From: Nymphalis io
Taxonomy: Eukaryota > Arthropoda > Insecta > Lepidoptera > Nymphalidae
NCBI RefSeq assembly: GCF_905147045.1
Contig: NC_065897.1
Coordinates: 5,781,001 to 5,845,000, forward strand
Direction: 5' to 3'
Length of the DNA stretch: 64,000 nt
The notes beneath the pieces were generated by a model. The model made no database searches. It saw only the letters and a list, made by a program, of their open reading frames with translations, and was not told where the DNA came from. Position 1 is the stretch's first letter, and each line of letters opens with the position of its first letter. Shown here in pieces: positions 12,662 to 24,700 of this stretch. The translations under genes were made by a program, and so were the position numbers.

Positions 12662-12905
12662 TGCCTCGCTGCTCTAGTGGTTATCTTACGAGGCTGCAGA
12701 TCCTCGAGTTCTGAGTTCAAAGTCCGGTTTAAGTCAATTAAAATATATTGGATTTTTCTGTCGAAAATCTCGCAATTACAGAGTCGTACACCGAATTCGG
12801 CACCGAAGTCGTACCCGTATCTGTAAAACATGTCGAACGGTTGGTCGTTCCCTCGGATTTTCGTTGTGAGGAAATATATAGTATTACTGTGTTAGCGCAT
12901 ACACT
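12662..12905 (+). mobile_element. SINE3 copy with tRNA-like head
   Basis: It begins GCCTCGCTGCTCTAGTGGTT (box A-like), has GAGTTCAAAGTCC (box B-like), then TTTCTGTCGAAAATCTC and a terminal GTTAGCGCATACACTTG. It is strongly diverged, so old. Confidence 0.55.
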
Positions 12906-13512
12906 TGTTTAATTACAAATTCATTTATACAATCTAGTTTTTTGTAAATTGATTTATTCAGCTAATCTAAAAAAAAGTTAAATAAAACCGGCGTATAATG
13001 AAATATAACTAGTATGTGTTTATAACATTGTCAGTGAATTAGATTTTTTATATAATAATAATGGACATCACAATAAAAACTGGTAAAGTTAGGTAGACTA
13101 TTCCAAATTTAATTCAAATAAGTTCAGTTGTTTTGCGTGAAAGATTAAAAGAGATCCATCCACCCGCAGTCGTGGCATAAAAAAATTAAGTACCATTTTT
13201 TTTAATACAATATAATCTTTAAAAAATTAAAAAATTCTCATTAAAAAAATATATGTATTTTTGCTATAAATAGTTAACCTTACTTCTTCGCCTTTTGTAC
13301 CCATTATTTGGTCAATTCAGTTTTAAAATGAAAAATAATTAAAATTCTAGGTAATGATTTGATTAACGATATGACAGGACACGATATTTAAGACTTTACG
13401 TGGTCTTCGAGGGAATATTATACTTTGTGGTAAAAATTAAAACATACACCATTAGAGTTCAGTATATTTTAAAATATTGGGTTAAATGAGGAAAATCAAT
13501 TAAGATCGGCGA

Positions 13513-13700
13513 GTGAGCTTTCGGACATACAAATCAGAATACGCAGTCAGACAGGGCAGATTGAACTCGCTCTTGCTTTTCAATCTGTGTTTGAATGGAC
13601 TGATTAGACAACTAGCAGGATGCAGGAGGATGCACGTGTTACTGTCAAGTGTTAGCTATGCATATGACATGGTGTTCGTTGCCCGCTCACTGCACTGCGA
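13513..13700 (+). pseudogene. Reverse-transcriptase fragment of a LINE
   Basis: AVRQGRLNSLLLFNLCLNGL and SYAYDMVFVARS match RT motifs VRQGxLLSPxLFNL and YADDMVFVA. The catalytic YADD reads YAYD and only about 60 residues survive, so it is dead. Confidence 0.5.
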
Positions 13701-13789
13701 AAATTGCGCGTCATATACCAGTTATAAATGCTTCGTATGGCTTACAGTATCATGTTATGAAGAAGGAATTCATAATATTCTATAAAAGC

Positions 13790-14945
13790 ATAATCTTTTC
13801 GCGTATACCAATAAAGGTCGAATATATACGTGTGTACTTCTGTGTCTACAAGAATGACGTACTTCCATACAAACATATTACATAATTTAATTCCTTCATA
13901 GAATAAACGCAGTCAGTCATTGTCAGTGATGATTAAATAATGACATATATTTTATTCTTAACAGACTTCATAATAATGTATTTTTGTAAATATCAATTAA
14001 CAATTGACGCCACTATACTAAATCCATCAATAAAAGGAGTAAAGTAATAAAACCATAGCTTAAAAAAACATATATTGTTCGGTATTTGCTCTATTTAATT
14101 TCCTTTTCTTGTCCCAAGGTGCTTCGTGCAAGGTGGTAAAATGCATTTTAAAAAGCCATCTTAAGTGTTAAAACTTAAAATATATATTAAATATTTTTTT
14201 ATTTAGTATGGATGTACTTTAATATACATACATATATGTATAACTGCATCAAGCATACATTACTGAATTATATAGCAAATGATAGTTGTGTATAAGAAAA
14301 ACAGAATAAAACTTTTAATTAAGCTAATATTGGACAACTCGTGAAGCAGTGATGATTAAAACGGTATTTAAGCTTTACCGAGTAAACATTTGAGACACCA
14401 ATCTCCAAGTATGTGGAGGTATATACCAGTGCTATATCCAATATACTCAACAAGAGGGACATAAAGCGTCTAGAAATTTTTGCATAAGATGGTAAGACCA
14501 AATCCCAAACACCGAAACACTTCGGCGATCAGACGGCACTGAGTACATGGTCATCCGAGGTCAACTTAAGCTGTGTAAATGGACGACTCCAGGCTCCCTA
14601 AATCTTTGTTTTATTACCAGCTGAAGGAGAGAAAGTGTAGACCTGGATATAAATTACTTAGATACAAGGATAATTAATTTAAAGCGATATCTAACTGCCT
14701 ACAATATCCCTTTGAATTCTTAGGAAGTGCTCGCCAAACAGAGACTGTATGACGTAATACTATTAATAAGCGAATCAATCAAATATCAAAATCAATCAAA
14801 TTTGGATGACCTTGATACCAAACGCCTTATTAAAAATACAACCCACTTATTGTCAGGTCAGTTACACTGTCATCCCTGTATCTTGATGCTTAAAATCAAA
14901 TTTGGGTTTTATGGACACGTCAAGAAGGACATCACATCAATCTCA
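13790..14945. other. AT-rich intergenic DNA
   Basis: No gene or identifiable element was seen. Small open frames here lack supporting features. Confidence 0.35.
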
Positions 14946-15290
14946 TGTTCTATTGTAAAGGAAAACATTGTGAGGAAACCTGCATCTGTTTGATAAAATT
15001 CTGCCACATTCTAATGAATGGACCCCACCCATTCATTAGATATTCTGCCGATAAGCAGCAATACTTAGTAATGTTGCGTTCCGGTTTGAAGGGTGAGTGA
15101 ACCAATGGAATTACAGGCACAAGGGACATAGCATCTCAATTCCCAAGGTTGGTGGCGCATTGACAATGTAAGGAATGGTTATTATTTATTACATCGTCAA
15201 TGTCTATCTGCGGTGGTGACCACTTATATATTAGGTTTCCCATTTGATCGTCCGCCTGCCTATATTAAAAAAAGAAAACAAAAAAAACAT
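14946..15290 (+). mobile_element. Second chimeric SINE: SINE2 middle joined to SINE1
   Basis: GGAAAACATTGTGAGGAAACC to ATTCTGCCACATT (14946-15010) is SINE2. From about 15019 (CCCACCCATTCATTAGATAT) the sequence is SINE1 through its A-rich tail near 15290. Same part order and strand relationship as the 2688-3098 chimera. Confidence 0.6.
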
Positions 15291-15521
15291 GTGTATACCC
15301 ACCATCCCACACTAGAGCAGCGTAGTGAAAAAGTTGCAAAAGGGATATCTTTAATTGAAAATGAGGTCTTTGCCGTTAATGTTTTTATATACTGAATATT
15401 ATACATATATAACACTTTTCAGTACAAGTATAGTATAGCAACTAAAATTTGCTTTACATTGAAATTATGCTTGAAATAATGATAGTAAAACAATTTCCAT
15501 ACACAATATAATATATATTTT

Positions 15522-15630
15522 TTATAATCGCCGAGAGGGCAAATGACTCTACTCCACCTGATGGTAAGTGGTAGTAGAGTCCAAACGCGACGACGGCTAG
15601 TACAGACGGGAAGAATGTTCTGCAATTTTT
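15522..15630 (-). mobile_element. Short interspersed-repeat fragment
   Basis: CCACCTGATGGTAAGTGGTAGTAGAGTCC resembles, in part, the SINE1 3' region and a related lepidopteran repeat. It lies just downstream of the AIG1/ADTRP-like gene. Confidence 0.35.
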
Positions 15631-15751
15631 GTTATGCCAATATGTTTATCACAAAAAAATGGCATAATATTGCATTTATACTTGAACGATGATCTTATGA
15701 CCTGTTTTGTTTTATGGTAAAATGAAATAATAATTTTAAATAATACATTAT

Positions 15752-15757
15752 TTTATT
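15752..15757 (-). terminator. Candidate poly(A) signal of the AIG1/ADTRP-like gene
   Basis: AATAAA on the minus strand 25 nt past the TAG stop at 15782-15784. That gives a very short 3' UTR, so a more distal signal is possible in this AT-rich DNA. Confidence 0.3.
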
Positions 15758-15781
15758 ACCATAATATTATTATGTACTATT

Positions 15782-18700
15782 CTAAGATTTCAACTTTATC
15801 ATTCTCATGAATACATTATCACATTTTTTTTCATTTTTAACATTTTTGTTACCATTGATAAAATCGATAATAAGCCACTGACCGCTGTAATAAAATAAAT
15901 GCGATATATATACGTAAATCAACAACATGAGTAGTTTGCCATTTGAAAAAAACTTAAGGCAAGGATAAACATATTCTCCGTTTACCAAACTTATAAAGCA
16001 CCTGTGAACAAAAACAATGATTTACTATAATTATTTATTAGAATAGCGGTAGCGTTTGACGATCCAAAAGTACTTGTAAAATGCTATTTAAAAAAATACT
16101 TCATAATTAATATATAAAAAATACTTTCTAATTATTATACTTTATTAGTACACCACTAAATCGTCTTGGTGATAGGACTCTGTGCAAGCCCGTCTGTGTA
16201 ACAACCTCTCCTTAGATATTCTACCGACAAACACTAATACTTAGGATTATTATGTTCCGATTTGAATGGTATATTCTTACTGGTATATTACTGGTGGTAG
16301 GGCTTTGTGCAAGCTCGTCTGGGTAGGTACCACCCACTCATCAGATATTCTACCGCAAAACAGCAATACTTGATATTGTTGTGTTCCGGTTTGAAGGGTG
16401 AGTGAGCCAGTGTAATTACAGGCACAAGGGACATAAAATCTTAGTTCCCAAGGTTGGTGGCGCATTGGATATGTAAGCGATGGTTGACATTTCTTACAAT
16501 GCTAATGTCTAAGAGCGTTGGTGACCACTTACCATCAGGTGGCCCATATGCTCGTCCGCCTTCCTATTCTATAAAAAAAAAAAAAATAACACCATTCAAA
16601 TCGTATGTAGTATGTATGTATGTATGTAGTTGAACTATCTTTAGTTCAACTACACACAGGGACATAACATTTAAATCCCGAGGTTGGTGGCGCGATGGCG
16701 ATGTAAGAAATGGTTAATATTTTTTACAACGCTACTACTGAGAATTGATTAAGGCTAAAATATTGTTGTTTTGTGAGAATCAAGTATACCTAGTTGATAT
16801 GTCTTTATAATAAACACTATTTTAGATTAATACGCTAAGCAATAAATGCTTTTGACTTTGACTTTTGACTTTGAAAAAAATGACAAAATATTAACTATAA
16901 TAAGTTAAATTTGGTGCTTTTATTCATATATTTTAATCGTCTATAGTAGTGCCAACTTTATTTTTAATAGTTATACTTATTCTAAGTATGAGATAGTTGG
17001 TTTGGTTGGTTGATTTAAAAAATATTTTTAAAATAATAAGCATTACGAAATAGATATTTACAATTTCCTAAACTTCTTCATCTCTATTATAATATAAATT
17101 AAGTTATTTGAACACGGGTTAATTGTTTTATTGAAATTTACATATTGTTTCCAAAATATATTATTATTATTATTTAGTTAGTAATGTAAACGTATATGAA
17201 AAGTTACTTACAATGCACAATATATGTTGAGGAAAGAAAACATTGCGAGGATTTCGAAATTATAACTTTTAGGTCTCTCTCTAGGAACGAAAATTAGCTC
17301 ATATAAGACGAAAATTAGAGAAACCGTGTGCATACTGTGTTGGTCCCATACTGTTATGTACTTATCTACTGACAGAGGCATCATTAGTTCACGATTATGA
17401 TTCCAGATCCGCCAGAATAGTATGTCTCCAAACTGAAACATACAAATTATAATAATACTTTTAAATGTGTTATTTATATATATGTATGTAAAAAGTATAA
17501 TTAATAAAAAAATATGTAATATGTGAAATTTGGAAAAAAATATTTTGAAGGGTAATAAAGAAGAAAATGTTGGTACGACTGAAAACAGTTAATGAAAATA
17601 AATGCAAGTTTTGAATTTATATATAGAACGATAAACGGGAAAACGTGGGTTATCCGAACCAGAAGAAATACCCGTAGAAATGTTGAAGCTGTTACAAGAA
17701 TACGAATTTATATAGCTATATTCTTTAATAAAGTGATTGTGAAAACTGCATTGATCGATCGATTTATCTAGCAAAAAAGCTCATGTCACATATAAAATTT
17801 AAGAATGTGAAAATGCGATCAAAAGACAAATGAGAGAAGAAAAGTTATATCACGAATAACTAATTTGGATTTATGTCTCTCCAAGGGACGCCGGATGCCA
17901 TTTTTGCAAATCACCGATGCTGTTAAAAATGTACATGTACACAGAAGCCTACATATGGTGTTTCCTTAAAAAGACAGATGATACTGTTTGGTGGACCCAA
18001 AAAAAAATGAAAAAAGAGGATGGTGCACCAGGGATGTGTTTATAACTAATTAGATATGTACAGTCGTTATGCTGTATGCACTGGATCTATTGGGTTGTCA
18101 GTTGCTATTGGACTTAAGTCTTTATCTTGTCTTTTCGATAATGGATGTTTTAAAATTAGTTATAAAGTAAGAGACAGCTTGGTGCCTGTAATTTGCTGAT
18201 GAGATAGTTCTTGTCAAATAAAAAAATACCACATCTCCAGAGCAGATTATAAAAATTGCAACTTAAGCTGAAAAAAATTAGGTTGATAATCAGTTGTAGC
18301 AGAATTGCTGACGTATTTTGTAATTTCGGTGGTTATTTAAGTTTATCTCTGATAGTACTAAATAATTAAACCCTTCTGGTTAGCTCCGACTTCGGTCTAA
18401 CAAAGCGATGATAATATAGATAAAGAAGAAAAAAAAAACAGGAATAGTAATAAGAAGTAATAATGCCAACAATAAATGGTTGGAAATCACGAGTATATTT
18501 ATATCCTATGTAGAAAAAATTGATTGTGATTTTTTTACTTCTACTTTTACAAAATATTTATTTTAAATAATTTATAATTAAATTATATTAGTACTTACGG
18601 CTGTTGTGGGGAAAATAATGCTCGTAAACGAAAATGTATTGATTTTGTTTAATATTTTTACATGTTTCGATTTGGTGTTTCCTTTTAACGCCTCCCAGTT

Positions 18701-21700
18701 GCAGTAGATGCTTATGATTAAATATCCAGTACCTAGGAACTACAAAAATAAAATAAATATTTATAATTTATAGTTTATTACACTCGGCTTTGCCCGCATA
18801 GAGTTTACTTATCGTATACAACGACTGAATTATATTTCGTCGTATAGTCAGTTTCCATCACTAGAATTATAATTGTTACGTACAATATACGCATGTACGT
18901 TTCATACATTTTTGATGTCTCGGAGGAATTTTCTGATTTAGGATTTTCCTTGATGGTTTTCCTGTTATATTTAATTAAAGCCCCATAATGCGATTTTTTC
19001 CCAAGTTCATATCAGCGGGTGCTTTACTGACAGTAATGTCAGACAGACTGTCCATTGTTATTTATATTTTTCTTATTATTTTAAAACTACAGTTTTCGGT
19101 TTAATGAAATATATGTTCGTAATAACTTTTGTAACGAGCCTTCTTTTTGTGATTTGAAAAAAAAACCATATTAATGAAGATAATATAATATTATACTTCC
19201 AATTATCGTTTATCAACTTTGTTAAATAACGCAACTTTTTGAACAAATTTTACTATATATGCTTTATCAACTGTAACTGCATATAGTTAAATATCCTATC
19301 CTGCTAAATCAATTCATTCAATCACAGCAACAACTAACCAACTGTGTATTTAACGTTTTAATAAATTTAAGTTCTTTTCCAACCGGTCTACCAATCTATA
19401 TTCTATTGCACAAGAGAAGACAAGACAAATAAACTTTGACATTGTATTGACGCACTATCATTGGTCGAGATTTTGAATAATCAATATATTTTATTACGGA
19501 TTCGCTAAAAAAATGGTGTTGAATGTCGGTGAAGTGGTTGTATTAATTTGGCAGCAAAATAAAGTTGATAAAACTAGTTAAGTTAAATATATCAACTGTT
19601 TGTAGTGCATAATATAAACACAGCTATTTGGGAATCGCGCGGAATATGTTAATCTAAGGTTTATTTATATCTACTCTATTCTTCTATGGGAACAGACTAT
19701 ATTTATATCTATTCAAACGCTGGCCTACTTATGCACCTAACATTAACCAACCACCCATCCAATAATAATCTAACTCTAGATCGCACACGTATTTGAATAT
19801 GTGTTGATAATAAAAAACCTACCCAATAATCTACCGATCTACCGATTTGGTGCATGAGACCAAATTAAATGACAAAAACTAATATCAAATCAAATCAAAT
19901 CAACAGCCAATCGTTGTCCACTGCTGAACATAGGCCTCTCCCAAGGTGCGCCAAAGCTCCCTGTCCTCCGCCTTCCGCATCCAGTTGGTGCCCGCCACCT
20001 TCTTAAGGTCGTCGGTCCACCTGGCTGGAGGGCGCCCTACGCTGCGCTTGCCGATTCGCGGTCTCCACTCTAGGACTCGTCTGCTCCAACGGCCATCGGT
20101 CCTACGACATACGTGACCAGCCCACTGCCACTTCAGCCTGCTAATTTTGCAAGCTATGTCGGTGACTCCGGTTCTTTTCCGGATAATCTCATTTCTGATC
20201 TTATCCTTCAAAGATACTCCGAGCATAGCTCGCTCCATAGCACGCTGAGCGACTTTGAATTTGTGGACTAGTCCCGCAGTTAGTGTCCATGTTTCGGCAC
20301 CGTATGTCATGGCAGGTAAGACGCATTGGTTGAAGACTTTCGTCTTCAAACATTGCGGTATAGACGACTTGAGGACTTGACGAAGGTTGCCAAATGCTGC
20401 CCATCCCAAGCGAATTCTTCGATCGGCCTCCTTCTCGAAGTTGTTCCTACCGACTTGTATTATCTGTCCTAGGTAGGTATATTCACTAACAACTTCGAGA
20501 GGTTTCCCCTCGACGTATATCGGTCCCGGCACGACATGCCTATTGAACATGACCTTGGTCTTTTCCAAGTTCATACCGAGACCGACACACCGGGAAGACT
20601 CGCCTAGGCTACGCAGCATTTCGGTGAGTTGTTCCAGCGACTCTGCTATGATGACGATATCGTCGGCAAATCGAAGGTGTGAGATGTACTCGCCGTTTAC
20701 ATTGACTCCATACCTAGTCCAATCCAGCGTTTTGAAAACGTCTTCCAACGCGTTGGTGAACAGTTTCGGGGATATTACATCCCCCTGTCTCACCCCTCTG
20801 CGCAGTTGGATCGCCTTCGTCTTACAGTCCTGGATGTGGACAGTCATTGTAGCGGCGTTGTACAGACATCTCAGTACCTCGATATATCTCCAATCGATAT
20901 GACATCTCTGCAATGAGTCGAGCACTGCCCAGGTTTCGATGGAGTCGAAGGCTTTCTCGTAGTCCACAAATGCCATACACAGCGGCTGATTGTACTCTTC
21001 GGTCTTCTGCACAATCTGCCGAACAGTATGGATGTGGTCCACGGTGCTGTAGCCTGATCGAAAGCCGGCTTGCTCTGGGGGCTGGAACTCGTCAAGTCGT
21101 CTGGCGAGACGGTTCGTGACGACTCTTGAGAACAGCTTATACACGTGACTCAGGAGGGAGATTGGTCTGTAGTTTTTCAAGAGGGTTTTATCACCTTTCT
21201 TGAAAAACAGTACCACCTCACTCCCGCTCCACGTTTCCGGGGTCTTGCCATGTTGGATGACGGAATTAAAGAGGCTTGCTAGCTCTTTCAGGACCGGAGT
21301 CCCGCCTGCCTTAAGCAACTCTGTTGTGATTCCGTCATCTCCCGGAGCTTTGTTGTTTTTAAGCTGTTCTAGAGCCGGCCTAATCTCTCCTTGGTCAACG
21401 ACCGGGAGCTCCTCGGAGTAATGGCGCATAAGAGGGGCGCGCTGGTCATCAATACTGATTCCCACGGGTTTATCCGATCTTGAAGAGAACAACTGCCCAT
21501 AAAACCTCTCTACTTCTCCGATAATCTCAGGCCTAGAGGTAACGACCCCACCATTTTCAGTTTTAAGTTTTGTCAGACGCGGCCTCCCAAACTTGCGAGC
21601 GAACATTTTCGATCCCCGATTTTGCTCAATCGCAGCCTTGATGGCACGGGTATTGGAGCGTCGGAGATCGCGTCGCGTCAGCGTTTTTATTGTTCGGTTT

Positions 21701-24700
21701 AAGGCCTTATCTGACAAAAACGATGGTAGTTCTCGTCGTTTTCTCATGAGCTCGAGTGTCTCAGCAGAGAGTTTTGGTGCGTTGTCTCTTCTCTGTGGCG
21801 GAAAACACTTGCGGGATGTGTTTTGCAGTATTTTGACCAGCGTGTCGGTTCTCTCATCAATGCTGCTTATGGTTTCCAACGCGGTGAATTGATTTTGAAG
21901 TTCCATTTGGAACTTTTCGGAGCCTTGAGCAGCTTGGAGCATGGTAGGTCGGAGAGTAGACCTCATCATTCTCGATCTTTCGGCTTTTAAGTTGATATTT
22001 AGAGTGCCTCGAACCAAGCGGTGATCACTTCCGGTATTAAACCTGTTGATCACTGAAACATCTCTAAATATGTGCCTTTTATTCGAAATGATAAAGTCTA
22101 TCTCGTTCCTTGTCACGTTATCGGGGCTTCGCCAGGTCCACCTCCTCTGAGGCTTCTTTTGAAAGAAGGAATTCATCAAAAAAAGCCCCTGCGCTTCGAG
22201 AAAGTTTACCAGCATTTGCCCCCTGTGATTTCTGCAGCCCAAGCCGTAAGGTCCGACTTTCGATTCACCGCTATCTTGTACTCCCACTTTAGCATTAAAG
22301 TCTCCCATAACAACATTGTAGTTGGCCCTCGAGGTGTCGTTGAGGGCCTTTGCGATGTCCTCGTACATCGCTTCGACCACATCATCAGAGTATGTCGAAG
22401 TTGGCGCATATACCTGTACAACCTTCAGGGAGTACCTGTCGGAAAGTTTTAGGACAAGGTACGCTACCCGATTCGACACACTACTGATTTCCACAATGCT
22501 GCTAATGAGATCCTTTTTGACAAGAAAACCGACACCACCCTGGGAGAGGTTATCACCTTCGCGGAAGTAGAGTAAGTTACCGGACTCTAGAGTTATCGTG
22601 TCCTCCCCCTGTCTTCGGACTTCAGATAACCCCAGTATATGCCAGTTTATATGACTTAACTCTACTTCTAATTCGGCGAGGTGATGGTCCAGCCTCATCG
22701 AGCGTCCATTATACGTTGCCATTTTCAGTCGTTTTATACGGTAGCCTGCCGTGAACCGGTGATTCTTAGCACCCCCTGCCCTGCCGATACCGCGACCGCT
22801 ACCTTGGTCGGGCCTAGCGGGCTTGCCGGTAACTGGGGGCCTTTTTTTGGGCGCATCTGCCATTAAGGCAGGGGTTTGCCCATACTCGCCGCGCTGGGCA
22901 GGCGTGTTGGCGAGCGCAGTAGGGGGTAAGATGTTTATGGGAGGGGGGACGCTGCTGCCCATCCCCCCTTTTCCCCGTCCCTCAGTCGCCTCTTACGACA
23001 CCCACGGGATGAGATTGGGGGAGTACTATTCTAAGCCGGTACTCCACGGCAAAAACTAATATAACTTTTTTATATTGAACTAATTGCAAATAAATAAAAA
23101 AGTTGTCACTTTGATATCTAAAAAATACAAATACATCAGTGCAAACGAAATTAGCTTTTCAAATCCTTGGGTTTTTTTGTGTTATACGACAGTTTGTTTG
23201 CACAAAAACAATCTAACCAATATAATTATTTAGTTAATTTCTTATAATATGGAGATTGAATACATCAGAGCGTTTTATATTTTTAAGTTTTTATATATTA
23301 CTGATGATATAAATATTTTATTTTATTACTAAGAAGTTGTGTTTTTATTGCACACGTTAAGCATATTCAGAAACAAATATTTATTTTATTAATTATTTTA
23401 ATTATATCGAATTTGAAAATTTCTTGAAATCAAAAGTCTTCTTTAGTTAGCCCAACACTGAACTCGAACACTTGCCCTTATAATCTGCTGCCAAACAAGC
23501 TAGCCACTAAGCGTAAGTAAAATTTATGACAATAATTACGTTGTAAAAAAAACTGTAATTACCCAGGCTGAGCACAGGGCCAGAACCAGCGCATAAAACA
23601 TTCCCATTCCATATAAATATTGACTTAGTAAATATATAGAGAAACATAGTTAAGTTATTCATACTTTAGTGTGACCATGAATTTGTTGACAAATGTATGA
23701 ACGGATGTCCATTGTCCTTAAGTTACATCTCAATATAATTTAAGATTCAATACTGCATGTATTAATATTATAATATTTAATAAAATTGTAAAATTTAGAA
23801 ATGCTATGTGCAATTATAAAAAAGGATTCAGCTATTTACGTAGTGCCTCTATAAAATGACAATTATGTCTATAATAATAACTTGAAACATCTGTCTAATA
23901 GTAAAAGTAATTTTATAAATAAGAGGTCTACGTTTTAACGGGTGTTTCAACATCGGGTATGTATTACGGCAGTTTAAAAAATTAATGCAATAATTCAAAA
24001 CGGTATGTGTCGCGGCCTTGGATGTTGAATCGTGATGTGTAACTTAGGGAATTACTCGAAATTAAATTATTTATTCAAAACATTCTTCATTATTTTCATA
24101 TTACTGGGGAAAATGAACAGAAACAGTGTGTAACAGGTATGTGGGGCTCGCCGGTGTCCAAGGCGCCGAGTGCGCCCCGAACATCGGAATACCCACTAAA
24201 ACACCAGCGGTACCCTTTCCGTCTTAACAAGGAGCGCCACGGGATCGCTTTCGCATGCTACCGTGACGCATCACTGTGTATCCTACGCAACCTTTTAAAG
24301 TTGGAAAAATAGAATTTTGTGTGATGACATTGTTTTTGATTCCAAATTATACATTTGTGCCGTTTGCAATTAAAACACTGTTTAAAAATGTTAAGAAATA
24401 TCCGATTTTTCTTTCAATGACAAGAGATTTGTTTTCAGATATCAGAATTGCAGTGATGATTTATACAGTAGCTGTTATTAATTGTGATTTGTATATAATA
24501 ATAAATCGAGCCTTTTATGTAAATAATTTAATCTTATACATGTAAAAGTTTATTAGTCTATATAACATTATATAAAAAAGTATTCGAAATTACATTAGTT
24601 AACAATACAGTTATATAAATCATTACAACGTAAAATCATAACGTACTTTATAGAATACACATAGAACGAGACCAAAATATAATACGTAGATATTCTAGAT

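Noticed and set aside
13649..13885. 78-codon plus-strand frame overlapping the RT fragment
   Set aside because: The RT motifs are in the other frame; this is its shadow plus AT-rich DNA.
20543..20902. Plus-strand frames opposite the RTE ORF, duplicated at 37471-37830
   Set aside because: They recur only because the RTE sequence is duplicated, have no domain and are antisense to a complete polyprotein.
24276..24545. 89-codon plus-strand frame
   Set aside because: Low-complexity hydrophobic translation of AT-rich intron DNA, on the strand opposite the host gene, with no motif.
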